Positions 25,707 to 37,047 of a stretch of 64,000 nucleotides of DNA are shown piece after piece. The notes under the pieces are model-generated. The model saw only the letters and a program-made list of their open reading frames with translations, was not told where the DNA came from and did not search any database. The translations under genes and the position numbers were made by a program. The DNA is from Dermatophagoides farinae (Eukaryota > Arthropoda > Arachnida > Sarcoptiformes > Pyroglyphidae), in assembly GCF_024713945.1 (NCBI RefSeq), contig NC_134677.1, positions 6,141,001-6,205,000 on the forward strand, in the 5' to 3' direction. Position 1 is the stretch's first letter. Each line of letters opens with the position of its first letter.

Positions 25707-26117
25707 ACCATTATTGTGTAAATAATATTTTGTTTAAATTCATTCTGTAACATATTTTTATCTGACTACATCAATATTTTTTTTCTTTTTTTTTGTTTCA
25801 AACGATCTCTATAATTTGTTAAAAATTCGCTTTTATATATATAAAAAACTATAGTTGCCTTGGCGCCGTTATTTAAAAATCTCGTAAACTTTATGCACTG
25901 TTTTGGCTAACTATGATTGCTTTTGCGTCCAACAGATGGCGTATTATTCCAAACCTAATAGATGGAAATCGAATTATTTTTGAAAAATCTGTTTCATAAA
26001 ATTCCGACATCTATCAGAATATTATCTAACTATGTATGTTTACGTTCTTTTTTTCATCATCAGCATTAAAATTTTCAAATAACGAATAACTAAATTCATT
26101 TCATTTCATTTTTATTG
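25707..26117. other. Intergenic, gliotactin 3' side and RAD17 promoter
   Basis: 411 bases. A GC-richer patch at about 25,858-25,960 upstream of RAD17 may be its promoter; otherwise AT-rich without signals. Confidence 0.4.
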
Positions 26118-27899
26118 ATGACAATCATGTCTAGGTGGAAAAAAGGTTCAAATTCATCACCATTAAAGAATAATAAAAGTCAAGTAAATAAGTTAGTTTT
26201 TTCAAATGCATCCTATTCTCCTACTAAACGTACATTTGATTATTGCAACAACGATGATGTTATTCCAATAGCCGACAATATTCACCAGCCAGAATCATCC
26301 AAAGAGTTGGCTGTCTCTAAAGCTAAATTAAATGAACTGAAAGATTGGATGATGTTATATTTTGATCATTCGAATCATCAAACAAAATCACCGTTTTTGC
26401 TTTTGAATGGTCCATCTGGATCGGGAAAGACTATCACATTGAAGGTATTGGCTAGAGAATTGAGAATAAAAATTGAAGAATTACCGGTCACATCCATGTT
26501 CGATAATTACATTTCGACGTTGTTTGTTAATGACGATGAAAACACTACAACACAAAACAATGTCATCATGTCATATCAAGATGGAAATCAAATGAATCGA
26601 ATGAAGAAATTTCTGAACAATTTAAATCGATATAGAAATTCCATTTATGATATAAGGAATAATAAACGCAAAATCCTCATAATAAAAGAAATTCCTGGCA
26701 TTTTTCTAACAAAACCAGATTTATTACATGAAGAATTGAAATCATATAAAATGAAATCGAACCAATCAGCTATGATTGTCCCAATTGTATTCATTATTTC
26801 GTCGACTGCTCAAGGAGAAAATTTAGAACAAAAAATACTCCCAAAACACATAATGAATTTGTTAAATTTCAAAACAATCACTTTTAAACCAATTAGTGAC
26901 ACTTGTTTATCAAAAGTTATCGAAAATTTTCCTGTTGGAAATTCATTGAATAGATCTCAAATTCAAGAAATTATTTCAGTTAGTTCCGGTGATGTTCGTC
27001 ATGCTTTAAACTACTTACAATTCAAATATTCATCATCAGATAAAAATGTTAAAAGAACAAAAAAATTAAAATATGCCATTCGTGCTCCTCGAGAAAATGT
27101 TAACTCCATCAATTGCGATCGAAATGATTCATTGACATTATCACATGCCATCGCCAAAATTTTATATGCTAAACGTTTGGAAACTAGTGAAGAGTTTGTG
27201 ATTGAATATATTCGAAAATATCCCAACTGCGATAAAAGCAAGTTAAGAAATCCATTGAAAGAATGTAAACCAGATGAAATTGCTGAATTGGCCAACATTT
27301 CATATGATCAATTGATTGATTGGGTATATGAAAATTATCAAGATTTTATCCATGATCCATATGATCTAGAAAAATGTTCCAATTGCCTTCAAGCACTTTG
27401 TGATTCGACATATTCAGGAATCGATAACTATAGTGAAAGAGATTCATTCCAAGATATTCAAACATCTATTGCCATTCGTGGAATGTTATTCAATTTAAAT
27501 GGTGATAATTATGCCTATAAAAATTATATTGAAAAACCTGTGCTCAGTCATGAAAAGAAAATAAATCAATTTCGATCACTGAATCCACCAAAAACATTCA
27601 ATTTAAATAAAATCCTCACTAATTACCGAGCAAAAATTGCTGATTTAAGAAATTCAAATCCCTCATTTTTTCAATTCGATAATGAAAAAAATTTAATACT
27701 GGACATTATACCTGAGGTTCAATGTTTTCACAAATATTTTTCAAACAATCATCCACATCTGAATTTCATTAATCAATTAATCGATTTTCGATCATTGGAA
27801 ACAAACTCCAACAATTGTTTAGTTTCTACAACCGGTTCATCGTCATTGATGGAGATCATTGAACAGGATGATATTCAAATCGAAGATGATTCCGACTAA
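26118..27899 (+). CDS. RAD17: RAD17 checkpoint clamp loader subunit
   Basis: Single-exon gene, 593 residues (human RAD17 681). It is an AAA+ ATPase with Walker A GPSGSGKT at residues 98-105, a Walker B-like strand KILIIKEIPGIF, and sensor-2/lid motif SSGDVRHALNYLQF typical of RFC-type clamp loaders. The C-terminus is acidic (IIEQDDIQIEDDSD). RAD17 replaces RFC1 in an alternative loader that places the 9-1-1 clamp on damaged DNA and supports ATR signalling in the nucleus. Two ATGs, 26118 and 26127, are in frame (MTIMSRW); either may start. Sequence is AT-rich and divergent, so identification rests on the ATPase motifs and overall order. Confidence 0.85.
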   Translation: MTIMSRWKKGSNSSPLKNNKSQVNKLVFSNASYSPTKRTFDYCNNDDVIPIADNIHQPESSKELAVSKAKLNELKDWMMLYFDHSNHQTKSPFLLLNGPSGSGKTITLKVLARELRIKIEELPVTSMFDNYISTLFVNDDENTTTQNNVIMSYQDGNQMNRMKKFLNNLNRYRNSIYDIRNNKRKILIIKEIPGIFLTKPDLLHEELKSYKMKSNQSAMIVPIVFIISSTAQGENLEQKILPKHIMNLLNFKTITFKPISDTCLSKVIENFPVGNSLNRSQIQEIISVSSGDVRHALNYLQFKYSSSDKNVKRTKKLKYAIRAPRENVNSINCDRNDSLTLSHAIAKILYAKRLETSEEFVIEYIRKYPNCDKSKLRNPLKECKPDEIAELANISYDQLIDWVYENYQDFIHDPYDLEKCSNCLQALCDSTYSGIDNYSERDSFQDIQTSIAIRGMLFNLNGDNYAYKNYIEKPVLSHEKKINQFRSLNPPKTFNLNKILTNYRAKIADLRNSNPSFFQFDNEKNLILDIIPEVQCFHKYFSNNHPHLNFINQLIDFRSLETNSNNCLVSTTGSSSLMEIIEQDDIQIEDDSD

Positions 27900-28066
27900 A
27901 TTGTTGAATTTTATGGCCATATATTTTTTCACATGTTTACATATATAACAAAAAAATAAATTATCACTACACACCTAAGCAATAATAAATATGATTTTTT
28001 CCGTTGAACAATCATTCATTTAAATTTTATTCATTTTGTTGAAATGAACGTTGCTTAAAATTGACA

Positions 28067-28493
28067 ATGTATTTTATCTTTGGTTTAATATTGATTCTTT
28101 CAATCAATGTTTTCGGTAATTCAATTCATACATCTTTTGTGATTTAAGTTGAATTAATTTTTTTTTTTCACAGCTGTACCACCAGAAAATTGCCTGGTAA
28201 GTCAGCAATGTACTTCATATTGCCAGAGTTATGGCTATTCGTTTGGAACCTGTCGTACACGTCTATCTATCAGCCGTCCAATACCATTATTGAAACGTTT
28301 CTGTCATTGTTCGACATGTGATCCAAAATATTGTCAAAGCTATTGCAATAGTATTGGAAGAAAATATACATCTTGTACTTGTTATAATTTTTCCTATGAT
28401 CAACGTTTCGAAAGTTATTTCCAACAACGTAATGAATATTCTGTTGCTAATGATTGTAATGATAGTGTACTGTATTGTCAATGTGGTTTATAA
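28067..28493 (+). CDS. Secreted protein with two CS-alpha-beta-like (defensin-like) cysteine domains
   Basis: Two exons, 28067..28115 and 28174..28493; 122 residues. Exon 1 encodes almost exactly the signal peptide (MYFIFGLILILSINVF). The mature part has 14 cysteines. Domain 1 spacing is C-x5-C-x3-C-x9-C-x16-C-x-C, matching the CS-alpha-beta defensin layout (CxxxC ... CxC). Domain 2 repeats the core: C-x4-C-x3-C-x9-C, then CTC, and closes with C-x6-C-x-C (CNDSVLYCQC). The two cores share the word YCQSY. A role as a secreted antimicrobial peptide or toxin-like peptide is only an inference from the fold pattern. I recognise no named family. Sits 174 bases after RAD17 on the same strand. Confidence 0.75.
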
Positions 28494-28742
28494 TTAGATT
28501 AACATTGATTCTAAATTTCATTTAATAATAAATGTCAAATAAATAAAAGCTAGTGATTTTCATATATATATAAGAAGAGCGCCGGCGTCAAATTATAAAA
28601 TAAAAATGAACGAAAAAAATGAATTCATTTGGATTTTTTTTTTTTTGGATCATTAAGTGTTTGGCGCGTACCTTGAACGAATCATATAATATGTCTTATT
28701 ATAGCAAGTTGTGTTTATTCATTTTCAAATCTAAATGATGCT

Positions 28743-30531
28743 ATGGACAGGGTAAGTAATATTCGAATTTACATTATAATATTTTTTATTATCTTGTGAA
28801 AAAAAATAGATTATCCATGGTCTTTATATTGGTAACATTCGAGCAGCCAAAAATCATGAACAACTGAAAATCAATTCAATTACACATATACTTTCTATTC
28901 TGGATACGGAAAATAGCCATCAAATTGAGGTTAGATACAATAACAGATAATAATTTCTTTATTATTAATGTCCAATAGTTTAATTGACAAACTAAACGTA
29001 CAATTATTGATTCACAAACTCCTATATATATATAAATATAGCATCAATCCTTTTAAAGTATTTTGTTTTTCATAATTTGTCATTCTTTTTTCCATTCAAC
29101 ATATATAGAATCGATGAATGAAGAGCAGAAAAATTATTTTTTTTCCATCACTACATCTTTCAATGATGATTGTGTCAGAATCAATCAATAACCAGAATGT
29201 ATTTAGAATTTTTGGCTTTTCAATTGTTTTATCGATTTTTTTTTAATATTTATGAGCCTAGTAAAACTAGATCCATTCAATGAACATATCTCATTGTTAT
29301 TGTTTTATTCTAATTGTGAATGTATGTGTATGGCTATGATCATGATGATTGCTATACACGCTAATAATCGCTAACGCCCTTGTTGGCTTTCATATTTTTT
29401 TTTTATTGCCGATCCATGACAATAATTTAGGCGATTTTTTTCTGTTTGTCGTTGTAGTTGTGTTTGTGTGTTTTTATTGTGTTTGAAATCATATACGTCA
29501 TCATCTAAAATGAAATATGAAAAAAATGCTGGTTTAGGTTTCATAGCATAATTTCTGGTCTCCCATTATGAATCCAAATGTAATTGTAGTACTTAGTCAA
29601 AGTAATAATTTACGAAAAAAATTATTAGTATTCATGACGAATCATTACATTTTGTTGTAGGAAAATTTTTTTATCATAATAAATGGTTGGACCGGAATTT
29701 TTTTTCATAATTGTTCAACATGAATTAATAGTTAATTAGCTTTATAATCATATTAAGATTAATAAAAAAAAATATGGAACTTGATTATGGTATTGTAATC
29801 AAGTTAGATTCTTTATTCAAGACAATAGAGAATTATATAGAATTATTATTAATAATTCAGAAAGTGAAGCTAACATTTTGAGAATTTCAAGAATTTTTCT
29901 TGAATTTATCATACTTTATCATATTCTCATTATTATAGGGTATCAAATATTTGTGCATTTGTTTGGCGGATTCTCCTCATCAGAACATAATCAAACATAT
30001 TCCAAAAGTGAGTCAATATATTGTTTATTTATACATAACATTGTAATCATTTAAGTGATGAATTGAAAAAAAGTGTAATTTTTTCATTCATAAAGCTCGG
30101 TTAACTGGTGGAAATGTATTAATTCATTGGTATGAAAATATTATATATTTTTAATACAAATGAGATCATAGTAGATGCAACAAATTGTTTTTGTTTGTTT
30201 GTTTGTTAAGTTTGGCAGGTATATCAAGAAGTGTAACTATTGCAGCAGCATATCTTGCTTCGGTCACAAAATTCAATTGTAACGAAACCCTTAATTTAAT
30301 AAGAAATATTCGACAAATTTCTGCACCAAATCCAGGATTTTATAAACAACTTTTAGATTTTGAAACATATCGTCTACGACAAGAACGTAATCGTATAGTG
30401 ATGGAATATCATTTTGGTTTAATAGCTAACGATGAAATCGAGGTAAATGTGTTTATTATATGTTATTCAAAGGGATTTTTTTTATATTTTAATTTCAATT
30501 TTATTAAATTTTCAAGATTCAAAGATTATAA
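28743..30531 (+). CDS. DUSP22/DUSP15-like dual-specificity phosphatase
   Basis: Six exons: 28743..28751, 28810..28929, 29939..30007, 30074..30129, 30211..30442 and 30517..30531; 166 residues. The first coding exon is only three codons (MDR) and joins IIHGLYIGNIRAAKNHEQL, aligning with NKILPGLYIGNFKDARDAEQ of DUSP22. The active site HCLAGISRSVTIAAAYLA is split by intron 4 inside the Cys codon (Cys85). The acid loop is CICLADSPHQN. DUSP22/15 act on JNK-pathway and other phosphotyrosine/threonine proteins. Vertebrate DUSP22/15 begin with Met-Gly and are N-myristoylated; that Gly is missing here. Intron 2 is unusually long for this genome (1,009 nt). The final five-codon exon is the least certain. 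Confidence 0.85.
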
Positions 30532-31033
30532 TCAAGTCATCATCCTTTGACAACATCAAAACAAATATCAGATGATGGTGGATTGAATGAATGATTAATG
30601 GCCACTTGAATAGCAAAATTAGTGATTCATTTTTTTAAAACATCAACTTTTGTCAATAATAATGGTGCCAATAAATTATGATATCAATTTTGATTTAATA
30701 CTAGGTTTTTTTTCAAATTTTAATAAAATGATCAAAAATATATTAAGATTTGTATCAAAGATTTTGATTTTTAATTTGAAAAAAATGGAATATTGCTCTT
30801 GAAATGATAAAATATTATAGAGGCGAAATAATCTAATGACCACAAAACAAAACAATAATTATTATCAATTTTGCTGACATATTCAATACTTGTTAAGATT
30901 AAACTCAACAATTTGGCTGATTTGATAAATTTTCTAAGAAATTGATAAATGATTGAAAATAAATTTTTTTTTAATGAGTGAATATACTTTTATTAAAGGC
31001 GTCGTATTGAACGAAAATAATAAACGATAAAAA
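30532..31033. other. Intergenic, DUSP22-like 3' side to fucosidase
   Basis: 502 bases of AT-rich sequence holding the phosphatase 3' UTR and fucosidase promoter. No motif identified. Confidence 0.4.
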
Positions 31034-32398
31034 ATGCGTTCATCAACTATAATTTTATTTATCATAAATTTTGTCATAGCCGTTCAATGTGTTCATTATG
31101 AACCGAATTGGAAATCATTGGATGCTCGCCCATTGCCCAAATGGTATGATCAAGCAAAAATTGGCGTTTTCATACATTTTGGATTGTTTTCCGTTCCTTC
31201 TTATGTTTCTGAATGGTTCTGGGATTTTTGGCGTGATCCATCAAGTCCATATGTATGGCAACATGCACAACTTTTACGGTTCATGAGAGATAATTTCAAG
31301 CCAAATTTCACATATGCAGACTTTGGAAACAATTTTCAGGCAGAATTCTTTAATGCTACTCATTGGGCAGAAGTTATAAAAAAATCTGGTGCCAGATATA
31401 CTGTATTGACTACTAAACATCATGAAGGTTTCACCTTATGGCCATCTTCATATTCATTCCAATGGAATTCAATGGCTTTAGGTCCTAAACGTGATATTGT
31501 TGGCGAATTCAGCGCAGCCATTCGAAAAATTGGCAACATTCATCTTGGCCTTTATTATTCTTTATTCGAATGGTTTCATCCATTATATTTAAGAGATATG
31601 GAACACAATTATACTACACATGAATATGTACGATTAAAAGCTCGACCGGAATTGGAAGAATTAATTAATACATATTTGCCCGATCTTTTATGGTCAGACG
31701 GTGATGCTGTCTATAATGATACCTATTGGAATAGTACTGATATTCTTGCATGGCTTTATAACGACAGTCCAGTGAAAGATGTAATTGTTACAAATGACCG
31801 ATGGGGAACAAATTGCCATAATAAACATGGTGGTTTTTTTGATGGTCCTGATCGCAATAATCCAGATTCATTACCCAAACATAAATGGGAAAGTGCCATT
31901 AGTGTTGATCAATTTGCATGGGGTTATAGAAGAGAAGCATCTCTTGATCAACTATTAACCATTGATGAATTAATTCACCAACTTTTAAAAACCATCAGTT
32001 TTGGTGGCAATTTTCTAGTAAATGCTGGACCTAGTAAAGATGGACGAATAATGCCCATTTTTGAAGAACGTTTATCACAATTAGGAGAATGGCTGGAAAT
32101 CAATGGAGACGCAATCTATGAAAGTCAAATATATGAAAAATGTCAAATATCAAAGAATAATCAAACATTTTATACAATGAAATCTGATGCAATCTATGGA
32201 ATAACACTCGAATGGCCGCATGAAGGTAGTCTGGAATTTGAATGTATTGATTATAATGACGTGGATCAGGTTACCATGCTAGGTTCATCGGAGTCAATCA
32301 AGTTTGGTCCAGGTTCTAATGGAACATTGGTAAAATTTCCAAAATGGATCCCAGGTGATACATTGAAATATGCATACAGTTTTAAATTTCATGTTTGA
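31034..32398 (+). CDS. FUCA: Alpha-L-fucosidase (GH29)
   Basis: Intronless, 454 residues (human FUCA1 466). A signal peptide (TIILFIINFVIAVQC) precedes the GH29 catalytic domain: KWYDQAKIGVFIHFGLFSVP, ARYTVLTTKHHEGFTLWPS and the nucleophile motif LLWSDGD with Asp222. A C-terminal beta-sandwich domain follows. Several N-glycosylation sequons (NFT, NAT, NYT, NDT, NST) fit a secreted or lysosomal enzyme. It removes terminal alpha-L-fucose from glycoproteins; in a mite it could be lysosomal or digestive. Lack of introns among intron-rich neighbours is notable, though USP46 and RAD17 nearby are also intronless. Convergent with PRMT1, 130 bases apart. Confidence 0.95.
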   Translation: MRSSTIILFIINFVIAVQCVHYEPNWKSLDARPLPKWYDQAKIGVFIHFGLFSVPSYVSEWFWDFWRDPSSPYVWQHAQLLRFMRDNFKPNFTYADFGNNFQAEFFNATHWAEVIKKSGARYTVLTTKHHEGFTLWPSSYSFQWNSMALGPKRDIVGEFSAAIRKIGNIHLGLYYSLFEWFHPLYLRDMEHNYTTHEYVRLKARPELEELINTYLPDLLWSDGDAVYNDTYWNSTDILAWLYNDSPVKDVIVTNDRWGTNCHNKHGGFFDGPDRNNPDSLPKHKWESAISVDQFAWGYRREASLDQLLTIDELIHQLLKTISFGGNFLVNAGPSKDGRIMPIFEERLSQLGEWLEINGDAIYESQIYEKCQISKNNQTFYTMKSDAIYGITLEWPHEGSLEFECIDYNDVDQVTMLGSSESIKFGPGSNGTLVKFPKWIPGDTLKYAYSFKFHV

Positions 32399-32528
32399 GT
32401 ATATAAACAATTTTTTAATACTTTTTATAATTATAATTTAATCAAAAGATTATTTTTACCGAAAAAAATTTTAAAAAAATTCATTACCAGCAATAGTGGC
32501 ATTGATTCGTTATTTAAACAATTTTCAT

Positions 32529-33997
<1,469 letters not shown>

Positions 33998-35285
33998 TAT
34001 TTATATCAAATATTAATTATTTATGATAAATTAACTACTAATTGACTAATAATTGTTGCTGTTATTAATAAAAGATTTTAACCAAAAAAATGATCATGCA
34101 AGAAAGAAAAAAAAAGAAAACAAGAATGAACGTTTTTTGAGACACGTGCTTGAAAAGCGAACAAGAAATGCCAAACAAGCCGCGAGAAGAATGGATAGAA
34201 TAGAAACCATTCATAAATAAGCGTACTGAAATTCATTTGATTTTGCCAACCGAACAAAAAAAAAAACTTATAAACATTGAAAAATTGTTATTGTATTTCT
34301 TTCCAATTCTTGTTTTCCAATTTCTCTTGTCTGTTTACTGCTCTATATTTTCTCCTATTCATATATATGTATTTTTTAGGATTTATGATCTGTAATAGAC
34401 GAATCAAGTCGTAGTACGTGCCAAAATTTAATATTTGTGTGTCTGTGCCTATATGCGATAACATTGATTCATATATTTGAAGATCATCATTATCATCATC
34501 ATTTTTATCTGCGCCATTTAGCTGAAAGGTATGTTTAAAATTTTTTCAATTTAATTTTTCACTTATTTTTTCTGTTATCCATGTGTCAAGTTTGAAATGA
34601 ATTTTTTTTTGTGATTTGAATTTACCTACACTCAATTCAGATCCACCTACATGAATTGTTGAGATTGTTTTGTTTTAATTTGGATTTTTCTCTCTAATGA
34701 ATCACTGAATCTCACCTACATGAATGTGTTTTTTTCGTAAAACTTTTATAGTGGACATTGTCCACTTTCAATGGTAAGTATATAATACAAATTCAATTAG
34801 GATGTGTGTTTAGCAATTGTGTATGTTTTTAGGATGTTTGCATGCCAACACACAACTGTTGATTTTTGTTTTAAATTGAACGAATGCGTACATCTTTTCG
34901 ATGCGATTGCAACATTGCCATAAATGGCTACTTATGGTAAGAATTCTTAAAAAAAATAGTTTACATTTCATGAATGAATGTAATATATTCGATCGCTATT
35001 TGTAAATATCTGTGTATTTGTTTGTGTGTAAATAAATGGCGGCAGATTGCAACTTTCTCCATTTAAATGGATGAATGTAAGATGAGAGGTATGTAGGTGG
35101 TTGATGAAATGATGGTAACCTTCAAAACGACAATATCATTGGATCAATTGTTTTCCCTATTTATTTTATATGAGGGAATTTTTTTTTCTATCATTTATTT
35201 TGTTTCTTTCGTCATGGTTTTATCTTGTCTGTTGTCATTCATTCTGTCCATTCCATTCGAATCGGTTCATTTGTTTAAATTCACG
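33998..35285. other. PRMT1-8-cysteine gene A divergent region
   Basis: About 1.3 kb. It contains the PRMT1 promoter near 34,020-34,240 and several good splice-donor sequences on the plus strand (34,529 AAGGTATGT; 34,774 ATGGTAAGT; 34,936 ATGGTAAGA; 35,089 AGGTATGT). These may mark alternative non-coding 5' exons of the next gene. A 15-base perfect inverted repeat lies at 34,751-34,765. Confidence 0.35.
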
Positions 35286-35792
35286 ATGGATCATCAACGG
35301 TTGATTATTGTGATTTTATTATTTTTATTATCAAATCATTATCATCTAGCTGTTGCTCAAGATACAATTTTTGCTAAAGGTGGTACTTGTCTATATAAAA
35401 TAGGAAAACAATGGCAAGAATGTATGGACCAACAAAGCGAACGACTAACATATGAACGTGATAATCTTGAACCAGTATATACACGAGCTGCTTTGACCGA
35501 ATCGGTGAATAGAATTTCTTGTTGTGCTTATTATGAATTTTTAGATTGTATCGAATATGCAGCTCGTCAACATTGTCCACATGAAAAACATGATATGATT
35601 GCCTATAGTCGTCAATTAGGTTCTGCTGTTCCATCAGATATCTGTCATGAACAATTTCCACGACAAATTATTGAATGTAGTGGCCATATACAACGATATT
35701 CATCGGGCGCATCCTCAATTTTTTATTTGTCATCATTGTTGACATTATTGTTACCATCGTTAATAATATTATTGTATAATAATGTATGGTGA
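35286..35792 (+). CDS. 8-cysteine secreted/anchored protein A (GPI-like tail)
   Basis: 168 residues with a signal peptide (RLIIVILLFLLSNHYHLAVA), a cysteine-rich ectodomain, and a C-terminal hydrophobic segment (SIFYLSSLLTLLLPSLIILL) with almost nothing after it. That pattern suggests a GPI signal preceded by small residues (SSGASS). The framework is C-x10-C ... CC-x7-C-x8-C ... C-x10-C, with the core words CCAYYEFLDC and CIEYAARQHC. The next gene has the identical spacing. I do not recognise the family; both look like extracellular helical domains held by disulfides. The frame is open upstream to 35,097, but the start at 35,286 places the signal peptide at the N-terminus. Confidence 0.7.
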   Translation: MDHQRLIIVILLFLLSNHYHLAVAQDTIFAKGGTCLYKIGKQWQECMDQQSERLTYERDNLEPVYTRAALTESVNRISCCAYYEFLDCIEYAARQHCPHEKHDMIAYSRQLGSAVPSDICHEQFPRQIIECSGHIQRYSSGASSIFYLSSLLTLLLPSLIILLYNNVW

Positions 35793-36102
35793 TCTTGACA
35801 AATTCACAAATAATAATGTTTATAATATAAATATTTTTTCAAGGAAACTCGTGATGCTAGTTTTTTATGTGATGTTAAGTACATAGCAATTGATTTAATT
35901 TATTGAATTTCATTGTCGCCGGATATTTTAATTGTCTCAAATCAAGCCTCGTTAACATGGGAACCATGTATCTTTTTAACAAGACAATCATCATCGCTGA
36001 TTTGTGGAATAATTTCCCATCTCATTTGTATACCTCATTGATCGAAATACATACAATCATTCAACTAATTTATGTGTGTGCTCTGTTTAATTTCATTAAA
36101 AA
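35793..36102. other. Spacer between the two 8-cysteine paralogues
   Basis: 310 AT-rich bases, containing the 3' UTR of gene A and the promoter of gene B. Nothing else visible. Confidence 0.4.
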
Positions 36103-36645
36103 ATGTCTTCAAGATTCATCAGTGATAACATGATTAATTGGTTTCATTCATTAACCATTTATCGTTTATTTTTCATTTGGTTCATATTACAATCATTGCT
36201 AAATTTTAAAACGATTGAATCGAATTATTCATCACGTAGTCGAATATGTTTGGAGAGAATATGGCCAGATTTTCAACGATGTCGTGATCGTCAACGTGAA
36301 CATCATCAATATGGCCGTTATTCATCAGGTTTCTTTTTTACATCAACTGATGTTTATCAGCCTAAATACAAAGTAGAATGTTGTTCATATTGGGAACTAT
36401 TGGAATGTGTCCATCGTGCAGCCAAAATCTATTGTACGGATGATGATGTTGATTTGAAAAAATTAGATCAAGCATTGGAAACATTTGGTTTGAATGTACC
36501 TTTGTATATTTGTACTGAAGAATATCCGAAAGGTTCTCTTCGTTGTAAAATTCGTTCATGGTTCATCATGACAATCGTGTTTAGTATATTTTGTATCTTA
36601 GTCTTAGTAATCCTCATTTGTATTTGCTTAAGACGTTCTAGATAA
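36103..36645 (+). CDS. 8-cysteine membrane protein B (single-pass)
   Basis: 180 residues (172 if the second in-frame ATG at 36,130 is used). An N-terminal hydrophobic segment (LFFIWFILQSLL) acts as signal or anchor. The ectodomain has cysteine spacing identical to gene A: CLERIWPDFQRC (x10), CCSYWELLEC (CC-x7-C), CVHRAAKIYC (x8) and CTEEYPKGSLRC (x10). It ends in a membrane span (IMTIVFSIFCILVLVILICI) and a five-residue basic tail (LRRSR), typical stop-transfer. Gene A instead has a GPI-type end. Tandem duplication is clear from order, orientation and cysteine frame; function is unknown. Confidence 0.72.
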   Translation: MSSRFISDNMINWFHSLTIYRLFFIWFILQSLLNFKTIESNYSSRSRICLERIWPDFQRCRDRQREHHQYGRYSSGFFFTSTDVYQPKYKVECCSYWELLECVHRAAKIYCTDDDVDLKKLDQALETFGLNVPLYICTEEYPKGSLRCKIRSWFIMTIVFSIFCILVLVILICICLRRSR

Positions 36646-37047
36646 AGTTTTTCTAAACAAAATCTTCAATTTTAACATTTTTTTCATGTCACTTCATTCA
36701 TGTCACAAACATACACACACAAGCATATATTACTCATTTCTATTAAAAAGAAATTTCATTTTGTTTGTTATTTTTTTCCAATAAAAATGCCAATAAAATA
36801 TGTTGCAATGTTGATCAAAAATTGATCATATTTATTTGCTACAAACACTATCTTGATGGCGATATGGTTTTTTGTTTTTCATTGAAATATCTATAGTATT
36901 TCACTAATACTAAAAAATATCAATCATTATCTCTTCTTTCATTTGAACAATTTGATTGAAATCAATTTGACCTAGTTGGTTTCTTAATTTTTTTTTTGCT
37001 GTTCATACAGTCTTTTGACTTAAATCTGTTGATCATCTTTCATTAGG
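36646..37047. other. Intergenic with likely CNDP2 5' UTR
   Basis: Gene B 3' UTR, then a probable CNDP2 leader: acceptor-like TTCATACAG near 37,012 and TTTCATTAG immediately before the CNDP2 ATG suggest a spliced leader exon. Confidence 0.35.

Noticed and set aside
27011-27298. Minus-strand 95-codon frame inside RAD17
   Set aside because: Antisense shadow of a well-supported coding exon.
35097-35285. Long N-terminal extension of 8-cysteine protein A
   Set aside because: Frame is open but adds a hydrophobic, low-complexity stretch ahead of a good signal peptide; the ATG at 35,286 is simpler.
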